Source: Hemibagrus wyckioides
Taxonomy: Eukaryota > Chordata > Actinopteri > Siluriformes > Bagridae
Length of the DNA stretch: 64,000 nt
Direction: 5' to 3'
Assembly (NCBI RefSeq): GCF_019097595.1
Contig: NC_080718.1
Coordinates: forward strand, 24,889,157 to 24,953,156
This document shows, one piece after another, positions 52,134 through 64,000 of the stretch (the stretch's first letter is position 1; each line of letters starts with the position of its first letter). The position numbers and the translations under genes were made by a program. Under the pieces are notes generated by a model. The model was not told where the DNA came from and ran no database searches. It worked only from the letters and a program-made list of their open reading frames with translations.

Positions 52134-55100
52134 ATGCCAGCAGTTATGGCACTGTTGGCCGACCACGCAGCCAGACAGCTGCTGGACTTCAACCAGAAAC
52201 TGGACATTAATCTCCTGGATAATGTGGTTAACTGCTTGTACCATGGAGTGGGACCACAGGTAAGAATTCAAACCTCGCTCTGTGGTGTAGCATTGTCAGG
52301 GTTTATCTTTTAAACTGGTAAGGAATGTTTATTTATTTTTGCTTTTAAATACTTTTTTGTTGTGTTATAGAGGACCTCTGTAGAAACGGGGGAAAGTCTG
52401 TAATGCAATTTGAACCCTAGATGTTTGGGAAGTTCTGTACTAACTGCAGAGCAGCTTTATATTCCTGTAGTTCTTTTGCTAGTTATTTGAGCTTCTGTTT
52501 ATTTTCTGTCAGCAGTGTCAGGTTTTATCCCTCAGGTTTCTGTGGTGATGTGAAAGCTGCAATTTTGCATTTCATTAAATTTTTTAGAGCCTTCTTTTGC
52601 AATGGATAACCACTGCCTCTATTTAGTTTACACTGCACACCAAGCAGTGTTTAGTAAACAGTGCGATGTACTGAAAACCACAAGCTTTCTATCCATTTTT
52701 GCACACCAATTGGTATATCTCAGATTTCTGTGTACATTAAAAGTATGTACACACACCTGACCATCACAATGTTGTGTGGTTCTTTCCCAAGCTGTTATCA
52801 TGACATCTGAAGCACATGATGTGCTGTAGCATTACATCTCTCCTTTACTGAAACTGGGAGGCCCTAGCGTAACACTGTCCCTGTGCACATAACAAGCACC
52901 TCAACCAAACTGAACACCTTTGGGATGATCTGTGACGCAGACTGAACCCCAGACCTCCTCATCTGACATCAGTGTCTGATCTTAATAATACACTTCTAGG
53001 AGAATGAACACCAACCCATGCTCCAAAATCTTGTTGAAAGCCTTCAAGGAAGAGTGAAGCATATTATAACAGCAAAGAGAACTGGTCATGAACTCAGCAT
53101 CTCAAGTGACGAGTGTCACTCTGTAATATTTATTTATTTATTTTATATTTTAGCAAAGAATGGCCCAGGAGGTCCTCACTCATTTAAAGGAGCACCCGGA
53201 TGCCTGGACCCGAGTGGACACCATCCTGGAATTCTCCCAGAACATGAACACCAAAGTAAGCCTACACTCTCAGCCAATCTCCTAGAGTCAACTGGGCTGA
53301 TGTTCACAAGCCATCTCGTTGGAGGAGCACTGATCATCCCGGGTTGTAGTAATCGGCATGTCCTACATCAGTGCTCTTACTCTGAGATGCTTTGTGAGCA
53401 AAGGCCCTGACTTCCCGGCTTTGAGGAAGCTGTGACATCATGTCACTAATTGATACGCATATTTGGGGAACCCCATGTAATTTGTTGAACCGCGTTCCAA
53501 TGCGGATATCTCAGTGTTTTGTTTTTTTTTTTTTTTGTTTTTTTTGGTCTTAGCTTGTACTACAGCCTAGGTAACCTAACCTAATTTCGTCTCCGTTTTA
53601 TCGAGATGATTAAATATTGACTGAAATTCTTTGTTACCTCCCAACACCTGTGAGTCCAATTACCTTTCCCCGCCCCACATAAGCAAATAAATGTTATAAT
53701 TAGATGTATATTATGTGAATGTCCCGCAGTGAGACACCTTGCCCTCTTTGCTTTTCAGGTTTAGCTTTAGGTTTTAGATTTTATATCTCAGAGCTCTCTC
53801 TCTCCCTCAGTAAACTCTTGATCCTTTATTTGGTGAAAATATAAATTAACTCGATCACGAACGTTTAAATCTTACAGCGCAGTAATATAAAGTCACCATG
53901 CACACGTTTACCTGGTTGTAAAACTCAGAGCTAATCTTTAGACAGCTGTCCTTCCTGTTTAGCTGATCCTAATTGGAGCTTTGTTTTACTCAGCAGTTGT
54001 TGGGATGGAGTTTATTCCCCTATTGTGCATCAGACTTCCTTAAACTACTGGTGACAGTTTGCCTTTATTCATTTTGTACTGGGCTTGCTGTAGGTGTGCT
54101 CTTAACCCTTGGTCATTATTACTAATGTTTGGAGTGGATTTGACAACTAAATTAATAATTTCATAATATGCTGCCCAAAAAAAAGAGAGAGAAAACGTTC
54201 ACTTCTCTCACAAGAATTTTCCCTTTCAAAATCATACTTGAAGAATTTGAAATGTGTCGGGTAAATCACTTGTTCATTCGGCTTCTCCCTATTTCTTATT
54301 AAACAATGAACAAAGAGAAAACCACAAAAAGAATTTCTTAAATGAATTTGTTCATATTTGATCATTAATGCCAATGTTCCATTATGTTGATTGCTTGTAA
54401 TAGGAAGAAAATGGGTGTGTCTTCCTGTGCACCTTGACACAGCTAGGCTTTGGGCGGCAGGCCTCCACAAGGTCTACCTTTTCATTCCCTTATACTTAAT
54501 TCTGCTCTGCATCCGTTTTCATTGCATTTGCTTCTTCTCATCTGGAGGAGGGAGAGCTAAGCGTAAGATGAGTAAAGATGCTGATCCAGGAGCAGTTCCT
54601 CCTCCTCCTGTATCTTTGTGTTCATTAGGAGAAACTGATCTTAGGTCAGCACTCTTTCTCTCTTTTGTAGAAATAATAAATAATCAGTGGTCCTAGGCAG
54701 GTATTACATTTTACGTATATTTGTATAGGAATAGGGCAACTAGGTATTTCAGCTGTAGAGCTCATTCTGACCTTCTTTCTTAGATTTGATTTTCTTTTCC
54801 CTTTGTTTTTTGTTCATAACATCAGCAGTTAAGTCATTGCAGAATCACAGCTTCAACATTAATCACATAGCACAGTGATTTATTTAGTATTATTCTTTTT
54901 TTAACTAAACCTGTCTCACTTTGAATTAAAGGTGGAGATCGGGCCAGGGGTTTGGGGATAACTGAACTTGCGTTGAGTTGAGTTTTTGTGTGCCGATTTC
55001 ACCTTTAATCACATCCCTTCACTTTTACGAAGCCTCTGTTGTATGTTCACTTCTCTCATCTCTTTCTTTCTCTTTCACCCACTTCATTCTTCGTTCTGAT

Positions 55101-55940
55101 TAAAAACGATTGATCCCTGCAGCTGAAATACTGTCGGCCCCAAATACTCCGATACCAGTAACACAACCACTAACGAATTCTCATGTTTTTAGTAATGTTA
55201 AAAAAGCACTTTAGACAAAAAATGTAACCGGACCTGTAGCTTGTTTTGCTGTTCCCAGACGGCACACCAGTCAAATGAAAACAGCAGGCGCAAATACTTT
55301 ATTGATACTGAATTTTTAACATGTGTATGGAACGAGCTGCTGATATGTTGTCGAAACGTGTTAAAAATATTGCTTGCCGTCTCACGTTTTGAGAATTTAT
55401 TGTTAAATACCTTTTAAAAATAATTGTGCAGTCTCAGATTTTTTTTGTTGCAGATGTAGCTAGCTGTTTGCCAATAGTGATTTATTTTTTCTCTCTCCTG
55501 TTTTTGACTTTCTGGTGTGAAACTGGCCGAAACAGCAAAACCTTGTACAAGCTTTCGAGGATAGAGGAAGTTATGATTCTCTAGATAATTTACAGCAAAA
55601 CTATGAATTAACACAGTGAATCAAACCTGCATGAAAGACTATGTTCAGTCTGATTGTATGGTGCTTTTTTTTTTTTTTTTTTTTTTTTTATAATAATAAT
55701 AAATAAAGACAGATTTTAATATGTATTCAGGCAGTGATGATTTTCTGTCACGTTTTGAGTCACAATTTTGGGAAAAAAATAAAATAAACACAGCTCATGT
55801 TATAAACTGGCTAAACTAGTTAAAAGCTGAAATTCTTAATGTTTGCTTTGTTTCTTTGGCATTTCAGTACTATGCTCTGCAGATTCTGGAAACAGTTATT
55901 AAAACAAGATGGAAGATTCTGCCCAGAAATCAGTGTGAAG
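52134..55940 (+). CDS. xpo1: xpo1 exons 1-3: N terminus and Ran-binding start
   Basis: Exon 1 starts [20 protein letters not shown]; exon 2 continues [20 protein letters not shown]; exon 3 gives [20 protein letters not shown]. This is the importin-beta N-terminal type region that contacts Ran. The exon 2 acceptor follows an old Tc1 scrap. The 53256-55867 intron has no recognisable element apart from T-rich runs and a poly-T near 55662-55690. Confidence 0.97.
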
Positions 55941-58900
55941 GTAAGTTTTCATTTCCAGCCCACCTGGGCGGTGCTGAACTCCTGAAAATGTGACACTATT
56001 TTTCCTTGTCACTAAGGTGCAACCACCATGGGTACATCTCTTGCATATTTATTATAGATTGATTACCTGGAAATTCAAGTATAATTTGAAGCACATTATT
56101 GGACCTCAAGGACCACTAGTCTACTTTTGAAGGTACGCTATATTGCCAAAAGTTTTGGGACACCCAAATTCAGGGGTTGGGCTTGGCCCCTTAGTTCCAG
56201 TGAAAGGAACTCTTAATGTTTCAGCATACCAAGACATTTTGGACAATTTCATGCTCGCAACTTTGTGGGAACAGTTTGGGGATGACGCCTTCCTGTTCCA
56301 ACATGACTGTGCACCAGTGCACAAAGCAAGGTCCATAAAGACATGGATGAGTGAGTTTGGTGTAGAGGATCTTCACTGGCCTGCACAGAGTCCTGACCTC
56401 AACCAGATAGAACACCTTTGGAATGAAATAGAGGGCAGGCTGCGAGCCAGGCCTTCTCGTCCAACATCAGTGCCTGACCTCACAAACGCACTTCTTCTAG
56501 AGGAATGGTCAAAGATTCCCATAAACGCACTCCTAAACCTTGTGGAAAGCCTTCCCAGAAGAGCTGAAGCTGTTATAGCTGCAAAGGGTGGACCGACTCC
56601 ATATTACATTCATGTGCATGTAAAGGAAGATGTCCCAAATCTCTTGGCCATATAGTGTACTACATCTTAGGAAAAAGTAGCGCCTTAGTGAAAGTTTGGA
56701 ACGGTGCAGGTTGTTACCTTTTATTTCTAAAAGTGGCTGAGTCTGGCTCAGTGTCTGTGTTTGTATGTTCTTAATCACTCCTAGGAACATCTCACAGTGG
56801 ACCTGAACGTGCACCAGTGTTAACTAATCCTGAGCTTAGTGTGTGACTGTTTTGCACATGCTCTAGTGTTGTCTTTGCTCCAGCTCACCTGATTGAGTTC
56901 AGCAGCTCATTATCACGTCCTTTGAGAAGGAAAAAAGCAGTGAACCATGCAGGTGTACAGTGGTGGCAAAACAGATTCTCAGAACAAATCTTAACATGAT
57001 ATTTTGACAGAATTTTGCAATGATCAGGGTTAAATCATTATTAATTGAGAATTATCAATATATCGATTTCTATATCATCACAGAAGTTTAACGTTTTCAT
57101 GAATGATGTTTATCAATCTATGGGTGCCTCTAACCTGTTATGTGGGTCCTCGGTTATAGTTTGTGTGTGTAATCGGTGCAGAATGCAAATCCAGAAGCTG
57201 AATAAGTAAAAAGGTTCTACCTCTAAGGAAGTAAGCTAAAATGGTCAGCACCAAGGTTTTCGAATGATGGAAAGACGTATTCCAGACGTATGTCTAATGA
57301 TCTATTCACGTTAGCGTCTGTTAAATTTGTCATCTGTAATCTGTGTATGCTCCGCTTGTCCCCTTAAGTGATCTATTTAGATGCAGATGACCTTATAAAC
57401 CTTGCTTTATATTTAACAGTTTAATTTGCATTGTTTAGAGGGTTGTCATGTTCACTCCTCCAGTAATTAAAACAGAAAAATGCAAAATGAAACCACACAT
57501 GCAATGCAAAGTGATTGGCATGAAATGGAAAGTGCCGAGCCCATATGGTTTCTTTTGAGGTAATCTCTGAAACCTAGTTGGCATCTTTAGGAACACAAGG
57601 ATGCATGCAATTAAGACATATTTATAAATCTGTTCTCTTTTTGTGCATTGCAGCGATATTGGCTAAATCTGCGTAAAGCAAGTCTTTGGAGGCTTTATTT
57701 TTTTCTCTCAAATAGTTCAAAGCTATAGACATCCATGGACAAATGTAAATACTGCAGGATGACGCATTATTACCCAGATGCTATTTATCTCACCGCTACA
57801 TTAGCAGGCCGAGGTTGACTCAGGCTTTAGTTAGGACCGGAATTCTCAATTCGGTACTCATTAAATTTCAAGCCAATTCTAAGGCATTGAGCTGGTTGTG
57901 GAGATGAACAGTGTCAAATAATAGAGCGATATAAATATTGCATGATTGTCATAAAATACATGAAACACAGCGATTCTTTCTCTTCTGTTTGTATGCAGGA
58001 ATTAAAAAATATGTTGTGGGCCTCATTATCAAGACATCTTCTGATGCAGCCAGTGTGGAGGTATGTGTGGCATCTAAATATATTTTGGAGCAATTCTAAA
58101 ATTCTGTATAGAGAGCTTATGGGTGTTTTTGTGTTTTCCTGCAGAAGGAGAAGGTGTATATTGGAAAACTCAACATGATCTTAGTTCAGGTAAGATCGAC
58201 TGAAAGCTCTTTTAATGATGTAAGTTTTTACATTTTTCAAGGGATGAGCATTTAGATGTTTAAAAATCATTGTCTGGGGTTTCCCCCTCATTGCACACCT
58301 TTATATTCCTGTTGTATAGATCCTGAAGCAGGAGTGGCCCAAGCACTGGCCCACTTTTATCAGTGACATTGTGGGGGCGAGCCGCACCAGTGAGAGCCTC
58401 TGCCAGAACAACATGATTATCCTGAAGCTGCTCAGTGAGGAGGTGTTCGATTTCTCCAGTGGACAGATGACCCAGGTCAAAGCCAAGCATCTGAAGGACA
58501 GGTGAGACTCCTGCAGTAGTCGTAAATTAGCTAATGTGAGTGATGGATTTGAGTGGGTACTGTAGAACTTAAGTTATGTTTGAGATTTTGGCTGTCTTAG
58601 AGATGAAGAATAAGAAATATGGGCAGAGCATGGGGTTACTAGGATTGTCACTGAGATTATAATGATGTTTTTTGCTTTTGTTTTTCTCTAGTATGTGTAA
58701 TGAGTTCTCGCAGATCTTTCAGCTCTGCCAATTTGTCATGGTGAGTGCAGGCTTTATTAACACATGCAATCTTTTGCAATCTCATTCAAACGTTTCAGAG
58801 AATACAAACAAAGCTTTCAGTCATCGAAATGAAAATGTAATAATCGCTAAAGTTTGATTCCATCATTCTTACTATCTGTTAGGAAAACTCCCAGAATGCT

Positions 58901-59316
58901 CCTTTGGTACACGCCACCTTAGAAACGCTGCTCCGGTTTTTGAATTGGATCCCACTGGGCTACATCTTTGAGACCAAACTCATCAGCACTCTAGTGTACA
59001 AGGTGAGACCTGCGCACTTCTCAGCACTTTACATTAGGACATGCCATCCCTAATCAGCCAGCTCACACCTGCTGTATTTACGTCTTTATGTTTTAGTATT
59101 ATATTATGTGTTTGTCCACATGTATGATTTAGGTGTGAGCTGAAAATCAAGGATTTGAATTTAAGAAACAAATATCTGTATATTAGATAGATTTGTTGCT
59201 GCAATAATAAGTTTCATGAAATTTAAAACATGAAATCTCTAGAAAATGTTGCAAATGGTTTTTATGCAGTATTCATCATTTTAGTTTCATAAGATCTGTG
59301 CAATGTCTAATTTTGT

Positions 59317-59376
<60 letters not shown>

Positions 59377-62300
59377 TTTTCTCTCTCCTTTCAATAGTTC
59401 TTGAATGTTCCAATGTTTCGGAATGTGACGCTGAAGTGTTTGACTGAGATCGCCGGTGTGAGCGTGAGCCAGTATGAGGAGCAGTTCGTCACGCTCTTCA
59501 CTCTCACCATGATGCAACTCAAGCAGGTAGCAAAATGCAACCAGGCTCAGCAAAGCAGCTGATTGCGTGCAGCTCGTAATGTGATACTGGTTGAGGTTAA
59601 CTCCTTCACCGCTTTGCTTTGTAGATGCTTCCTCTAAACACGAATATCCGTCTGGCGTACGCAAACGGGAAGGACGACGAGCAGAACTTCATCCAGAACC
59701 TGAGCCTGTTCCTCTGCACCTTCCTCAAAGAGCATGGCCAGCTCATAGAGAAAAGACTCAACCTGCGTGAGACCCTCATGGAGGTACACAGCCACACACA
59801 CAACCCTCAGATCCTTGGTTTCCACATGTGCACCTCCAGTGATCATAATCAATATTCAGTAAAAAATAATTATAAACTTAAAATGATAAAATAAAAAACC
59901 TTTGTTTCTATATAAAGTAGATTGGTACCATGAATTAGAAAGGGGGTGGATAATCTGTTTAATAATCCATTAAATACGTTAATTGTCATGACGTTAACCT
60001 TTGACCTCAAATTAGTGCATGTTCCTGCTGATCCACATGGCCACTGCCAAGAACCGTCTCGTGATGAGTCAAAGTTCATGTTGAAGAATTTAGAAGGTTT
60101 AAGAATATAATTCAAGATTTTGAATATTTTGTCAGAGTGGAGTAGGACACTAAGTATTCTTCTCCTGTATTAATTTAGTTAAGATTTTTGCTATTTAATA
60201 TTTACGTAATAAAGTAGTGTGACTGAAATGTCTTCAAAACGCTGAATTGGAGCTGAATAATTAATCGTTAATTCACAAACACGATCTTACGAATCCTAAT
60301 TTTCTACAATTCATCTGTATTGTTTTTATTGAAAGGAGTTGAGTGTAATTCATACATAAGCTTAATTGTATTACTACAAGAGACAAATAAGACACACCTC
60401 TTCAATCATGATCTCTTCTAAGCAAAGAATTTGTGATGGTTTACACTGAACTGCTATTAAGAATGCTAAGTGTTAATTAAGTTAGATGAAGTTGCTTTGA
60501 AATCTGCAAATGAAATAAATTTCTTTAAATAAACATAATTGAATGTGATCTCAAGGCTCTGCATTACATGCTGCTGGTGTCTGAGGTGGAGGAGACTGAG
60601 ATCTTTAAGATCTGCCTGGAGTACTGGAACCACCTGGCAGCAGAGTTGTACAGAGAGAGTCCATTCAGCACCTCCACCTCCCCACTGCTCTCTGGCAGTC
60701 AGCATTTTGATGTTCCACCTCGCAGGCAGCTCTATCTACCTGTACTCTCCAAGGTGAGGATTCTTCTTACACGATTGCTGAAAAATCTTGACACACATGC
60801 ACTTGTGATGCATATTGTATTGCATATGTGTAGGATTTCTTACAAAGTGTAAGCAAAATATGTCACATTTAAAGAACACTTTTAAATGCATTACATTACG
60901 CACACACACAACCATGAAACCAATCCCCCACACACAGTATTTGCAGTATTAAGAATTTGTATGTGTGCATGTTTCAGGTGCGTCTGCTGATGGTGAGCCG
61001 CATGGCGAAACCGGAGGAGGTGCTGGTGGTGGAAAACGACCAGGGTGAGGTGGTGCGAGAGTTCATGAAGGACACCGACTCCATCAACCTATACAAGAAC
61101 ATGAGAGAGACTCTTGGTAACAATACACACACACTGTACACACTTTGTAAATTTAGCCCAAATTGTTGTATTGCAAAAGCTTTTTGTTTGTATCTTTTTC
61201 GCTGCACTGGGCGCTGTCCTAATTTTATCTTTTTCTTTGTTGTTTGTTCTCTCTCTCACTCTCTCTCACTCTGTGTAGTGTATCTGACTCATCTGGATTA
61301 TGCAGATACAGAGAGGATCATGACAGAAAAACTTCATAACCAGGTGAATGGGACAGAGTGGTCCTGGAAAAACCTGAACACACTCTGCTGGGCCATCGGC
61401 TCCATCAGTGGAGCCATGCACGAGGAGGATGAGAAGCGATTCCTTGTCACTGTCATCAAGGTGTTTAATTGTAACAGTTCATTATTTTCGCATACTTGAG
61501 TCTTGCCTCCCAAATGAAAGTTTGTTATGCTCATGCGTTTCTGTTCATCAGTGTCAATCTAAAAATAAAGCAAATTTTGTGTATCTGCATTAGGACTTGT
61601 TAGGATTGTGTGAGCAGAAGCGAGGAAAGGATAACAAGGCCATCATTGCCTCAAACATTATGTACATCGTTGGCCAGTACCCACGATTCTTGCGTGCACA
61701 TTGGAAGTTCCTCAAGACTGTAGTCAACAAACTGTTTGAGTTCATGCATGGTGAGTTACGCAATGTGATTTTATGAAGCACAGATTTGAATGTTTGCCTG
61801 TTTTGTATATTATTAAAACTTAAGGCTGAAGGGGATACTTCAAGAACATTTCCAAGGCATTCAAATACAGTAGAAGTGACTCATGGTTTATGGCTCATCT
61901 AGTTTAGGAGGGTAAAATACTTTAAAATATAACGTATATTACTATAATTAAATTAAATTTATTTTTGAAAGGTGCCCACAAATAAAATGTATTATTATTA
62001 TTATATTAATTAGAAAAACTCTAGAAATACACTGTCCAAACAGGAAAACAAAAATTCAATTATATATATAATCTTATGACTGCTATGTGCTGTAACATTA
62101 ATTAAAATGGTTGTAATGTTAACAATTATGTATGAATTACTAATCCTAGATCTGTTCTGCTCATCTATTCTCATGTTAGAATACTCAACGTTTCTCCTTT
62201 CTGACTTTAGAAACCCATGATGGGGTGCAAGACATGGCATGTGACACGTTCATAAAAATTGCACAGAAGTGCAGGAGGCATTTTGTGCAGGTGCAGGTCG

Positions 62301-64000
62301 GAGAGGTCATGCCCTTCATTGATGAGATCCTTAACAATATCAACACCATCATCTGTGACCTACAGCCACAGCAGGTTCGATTCGGCTCAAAAGCTAAAAT
62401 CTCTTTCTATCGGATCTGAATCCAGCTGTGGTCTATATTCTGTGGTTAGATATGAGACTGAAAACCGGTATAAATTTATTGCTTTTCTGCCTCTGTAGGT
62501 GCATACGTTTTATGAGGCAGTGGGTTACATGATTGGTGCTCAGACAGACCAGGCTGTACAAGAGCACCTGATAGAGAAATACATGCTGCTACCCAACCAG
62601 GTGTGGGACAGCATCATCCAACAGGCCACCAAGGTAAGACATTTGTGTCCTCACATGACAGCAAATATTCAAAATGCCATATTATGATGCAGATCTTCAA
62701 ACAGCTAGTTTAATTCATTTTACACAGACCGATTTCTCTTGCCAATTGTAACCCAGGTCTAAACAAATCATACATTTATTAGCTTGCCCAATAGAAATGC
62801 AGAAAACTTCCCAAGGTCTGTTTTGGTTGTTGGACTAATATAAATTGTACTTACTGGTAGAGTGACTAATGTGTGCAGTGCAGCAGGTGGAGGACTTCAG
62901 AAACTTGTATGTGGGTACTATTAGAGCTCTAACTGTGCTTTCTGCTTTTGTTGCTCAGAATGTGGATATCCTGAAGGACCCAGAGACTGTGAAACAGCTG
63001 GGAAGCATCCTGAAGACCAATGTAAGGGCATGCAAGGCTGTGGGTCACCCGTTCGTCATTCAGCTGGGACGGATCTACCTGGATATGCTCAATGTTTACA
63101 AGTGCCTGAGTGAGAACATCTCTGCAGCTATCCAGACCAACGGTAAGCATAGGAGAGATTATTTTAAGTATGAATTAATAAAATGGCTTAGTTTACTCCA
63201 AATTAGCTATATTGCTTTCAGATTACTTTTTTTTAAATCACTGATTACTTAAAATATTTAATTCATTCATGGCATTTAGTTATTTAATAAATTATTCAAT
63301 TAATGGTTCACTTTCCCCTCCTCCCCCATTTTGTGAGCGAAACTGAAAAAAACAGTAAGTCTTGCCAGTAGCATTGTTTGTAAGATTGAAATGAAGCGAT
63401 ATGACCTTGTGCTATAACCTGTGCCTGGTGCTTAATGTACTTTTACTGCTACATGAAGCACTTGAATATAACCTTGAGGCCACAGACAGCCAGTCCTCTG
63501 TTCATAAGGAAAAATTCTGTGTATATTTTACTTTATACTGTGCTTCTTTTTGTGATCATGCTTGTGTGTGACGTTTTTATGGATATGGATGTGCACAGGT
63601 GAGATGGTGACTAAACAGCCTCTAATCAGGAGCATGCGCACTGTGAAGAGAGAAACTCTTAAACTCATCTCAGGCTGGGTCAGCCGTTCCAACGACCCAC
63701 AGATGGTAGGATGCACACACACACACACACACAGCCCACTTTATTCCTTCATTATTTCTGGGCACACTTCTGATCAATACACCACCTTTTAATATATGTG
63801 TCACATGTTTGTTCTAACAAAGCCGTACCTAATTCAGGTGTAAGTAGCTCTCAACCTGTTAAGATAATCTGTGGCCACAAACGCACACTGTCTCTCCCCC
63901 ATTCTTTTGCTCATCCTTTAAGCCTCTGTGCATGTGTGTTCTCAGGTCGGGGAGAACTTTGTTCCACCTTTGCTGGACGCCGTCCTGATAGATTACCAGA
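52134..64000 (+). CDS. xpo1: Exportin-1 (CRM1), 19 exons, 3' end beyond window
   Basis: Exportin-1 is the Ran-GTP-dependent receptor that carries leucine-rich NES cargo out of the nucleus. Exons: 52134-52259, 53154-53255, 55868-55940, 57999-58060, 58145-58189, 58320-58501, 58692-58740, 58883-59002, 59398-59526, 59625-59783, 60556-60753, 60978-61116, 61279-61460, 61594-61750, 62211-62374, 62499-62633, 62959-63142, 63599-63705, 63946-64000 onward. They give 789 codons plus 1 nt of about 1071, in one unbroken frame and nearly identical to human; numbering stays in register. Present are the N-terminal importin-beta-like region, HEAT repeats, the acidic loop (about 425-450) and the NES groove with Cys528, Lys534, Lys537, Met545, Glu571 and Phe572. 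Teleosts may have two xpo1 copies; I cannot tell which this is. Confidence 0.98.
52840..53090 (+). mobile_element. Eroded Tc1-like 3' fragment
   Basis: The stretch from 'ctgaacacctttgggatgat' through 'cctcatctgacatcagtgtc' to 'atcttgttgaaagccttcaa' is a weak match to the transposase C-terminal coding region of family A. It ends about 65 bp before xpo1 exon 2. An open frame through it into the exon (53018-53410) is a chance fusion. Confidence 0.6.
56134..56659 (+). mobile_element. Complete family A Tc1 derivative with intact 170-aa frame
   Basis: Terminal repeats at both ends (tacgctatattgccaaaagt, and ttggccatatagtgta) flank an uninterrupted frame (56143-56655) beginning inside the left repeat. 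It encodes the C-terminal half of a DD34E transposase: second Asp in QHDCAP, exactly 34 residues to Glu in NQIEHLW, then the family's C-terminal tail. The DNA-binding HTH region and first Asp (WSDE-type) are absent, so the product could not catalyse transposition. It sits in xpo1 intron 3. Confidence 0.9.
57999..59002 (+). CDS. xpo1: xpo1 exons 4-8
   Basis: Five exons: [54 protein letters not shown] with [35 protein letters not shown], and [20 protein letters not shown]. These are HEAT-repeat helices and match human almost residue for residue. The variable spot is ASDAASVE, where human has Pro-Thr-Cys. Confidence 0.97.
59319..59374 (+). repeat. (CT)n microsatellite before xpo1 exon 9
   Basis: About 28 ct units end 23 bp before the exon 9 acceptor (ttcaatag). 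They merge with the shorter pyrimidine tract 'ctctctcctttc', so the microsatellite probably serves as part of the polypyrimidine tract. Confidence 0.95.
59398..61116 (+). CDS. xpo1: xpo1 exons 9-12, including the acidic loop
   Basis: Exon 9 [20 protein letters not shown]; exon 10 [20 protein letters not shown]; exon 11 (60556-60753) [17 protein letters not shown] with [15 protein letters not shown]; exon 12 [20 protein letters not shown] through [14 protein letters not shown], the acidic loop that shifts with Ran binding. The exon 11 acceptor reads atctcaag|GCT, an A at -3, weaker than usual, with little pyrimidine upstream; its frame and protein match leave little doubt. Confidence 0.95.
61279..61750 (+). 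CDS. xpo1: xpo1 exons 13-14: NES-binding groove
   Basis: Exon 13 ends at Lys522 (LVTVIK), and exon 14 begins [20 protein letters not shown]. Cys528 (TGT, 61609-61611) is the residue attacked by leptomycin B and the clinical XPO1 inhibitors. Glu571 (GAG, 61738-61740), mutated in some human lymphomas, is also conserved. The groove lies between HEAT repeats 11 and 12. Confidence 0.97.
62211..64000 (+). CDS. xpo1: xpo1 exons 15-19 (last one cut by window end)
   Basis: Exons encode [80 protein letters not shown] and [14 protein letters not shown], all near-identical to human. The last exon starts at 63946 and stays open at the edge. A (CA)n run (63713-63732) stands 8 bp after the exon 18 donor. 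Confidence 0.96.

Noticed and set aside
52020..52313. xpo1 start upstream of 52134 in the open frame
   Set aside because: The 97-aa frame over this exon begins in intron sequence; the acceptor ccctacag at 52126 and the human start at MPA(I/V)M fix the start at 52134.
53018..53410. 130-aa frame spanning xpo1 exon 2
   Set aside because: It combines an eroded Tc1 fragment with exon 2 in a different frame from the conserved XPO1 one.

Overview
This is nuclear genomic DNA from a ray-finned fish, most likely a teleost. The genes are split into many GT-AG exons and encode vertebrate-type proteins. The spaces between exons are full of Tc1-like DNA transposon relics, tRNA-derived SINEs and microsatellites of the kind seen in teleosts. 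The density of Tc1 relics would suit an otophysan such as a catfish, but that is inference. I see no bacterial, viral or plasmid features and no CRISPR array.

Four genes can be read. (1) pdzd8, minus strand: only exon 1 (5814-6622) is in the window, and the gene continues leftward past base 1. (2) pex13, plus strand, complete in 4 coding exons (15093-22909), predicted 412 aa. (3) sanbr (KIAA1841), plus strand, complete in 20 coding exons (27217-42497), predicted 722 aa. (4) xpo1 (exportin-1/CRM1), plus strand: 19 coding exons (52134-64000) give the first ~789 codons, and the gene runs off the right edge. Every exon boundary was placed by GT-AG sites, reading phase and remembered human orthologues. 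Phases add up across each whole gene.

Layout: 1-5813 is pdzd8 intron 1 with transposon and SINE debris. 5814-6960 is pdzd8 exon 1 and its promoter. 6961-15000 is intergenic, with three Tc1-type relics or groups, a SINE and a pentanucleotide array. 15093-22909 is pex13; its second intron is almost entirely a ~4.1 kb minisatellite of 16- and 24-bp units. 24930-25310 is a GC-rich block, probably the sanbr promoter and 5' leader. 27217-42497 is sanbr. 43000-48400 is a gene-free spacer. 48420-49800 is the probable xpo1 promoter and leader. 52134 onward is xpo1.

The genes are housekeeping genes without an evident shared pathway: an ER lipid-transfer/tethering protein, a peroxisomal import docking protein, a SANT-BTB nuclear regulator and the main nuclear export receptor. 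pex13, sanbr and xpo1 are also neighbours in human, so the block is ancestral; pdzd8 lies elsewhere in human. No clear new biological system is present. The most unusual material is the pex13 intron minisatellite, which carries a repeated splice-donor motif and has an antisense strand free of stops over long distances, and the fold-back Tc1 derivatives.
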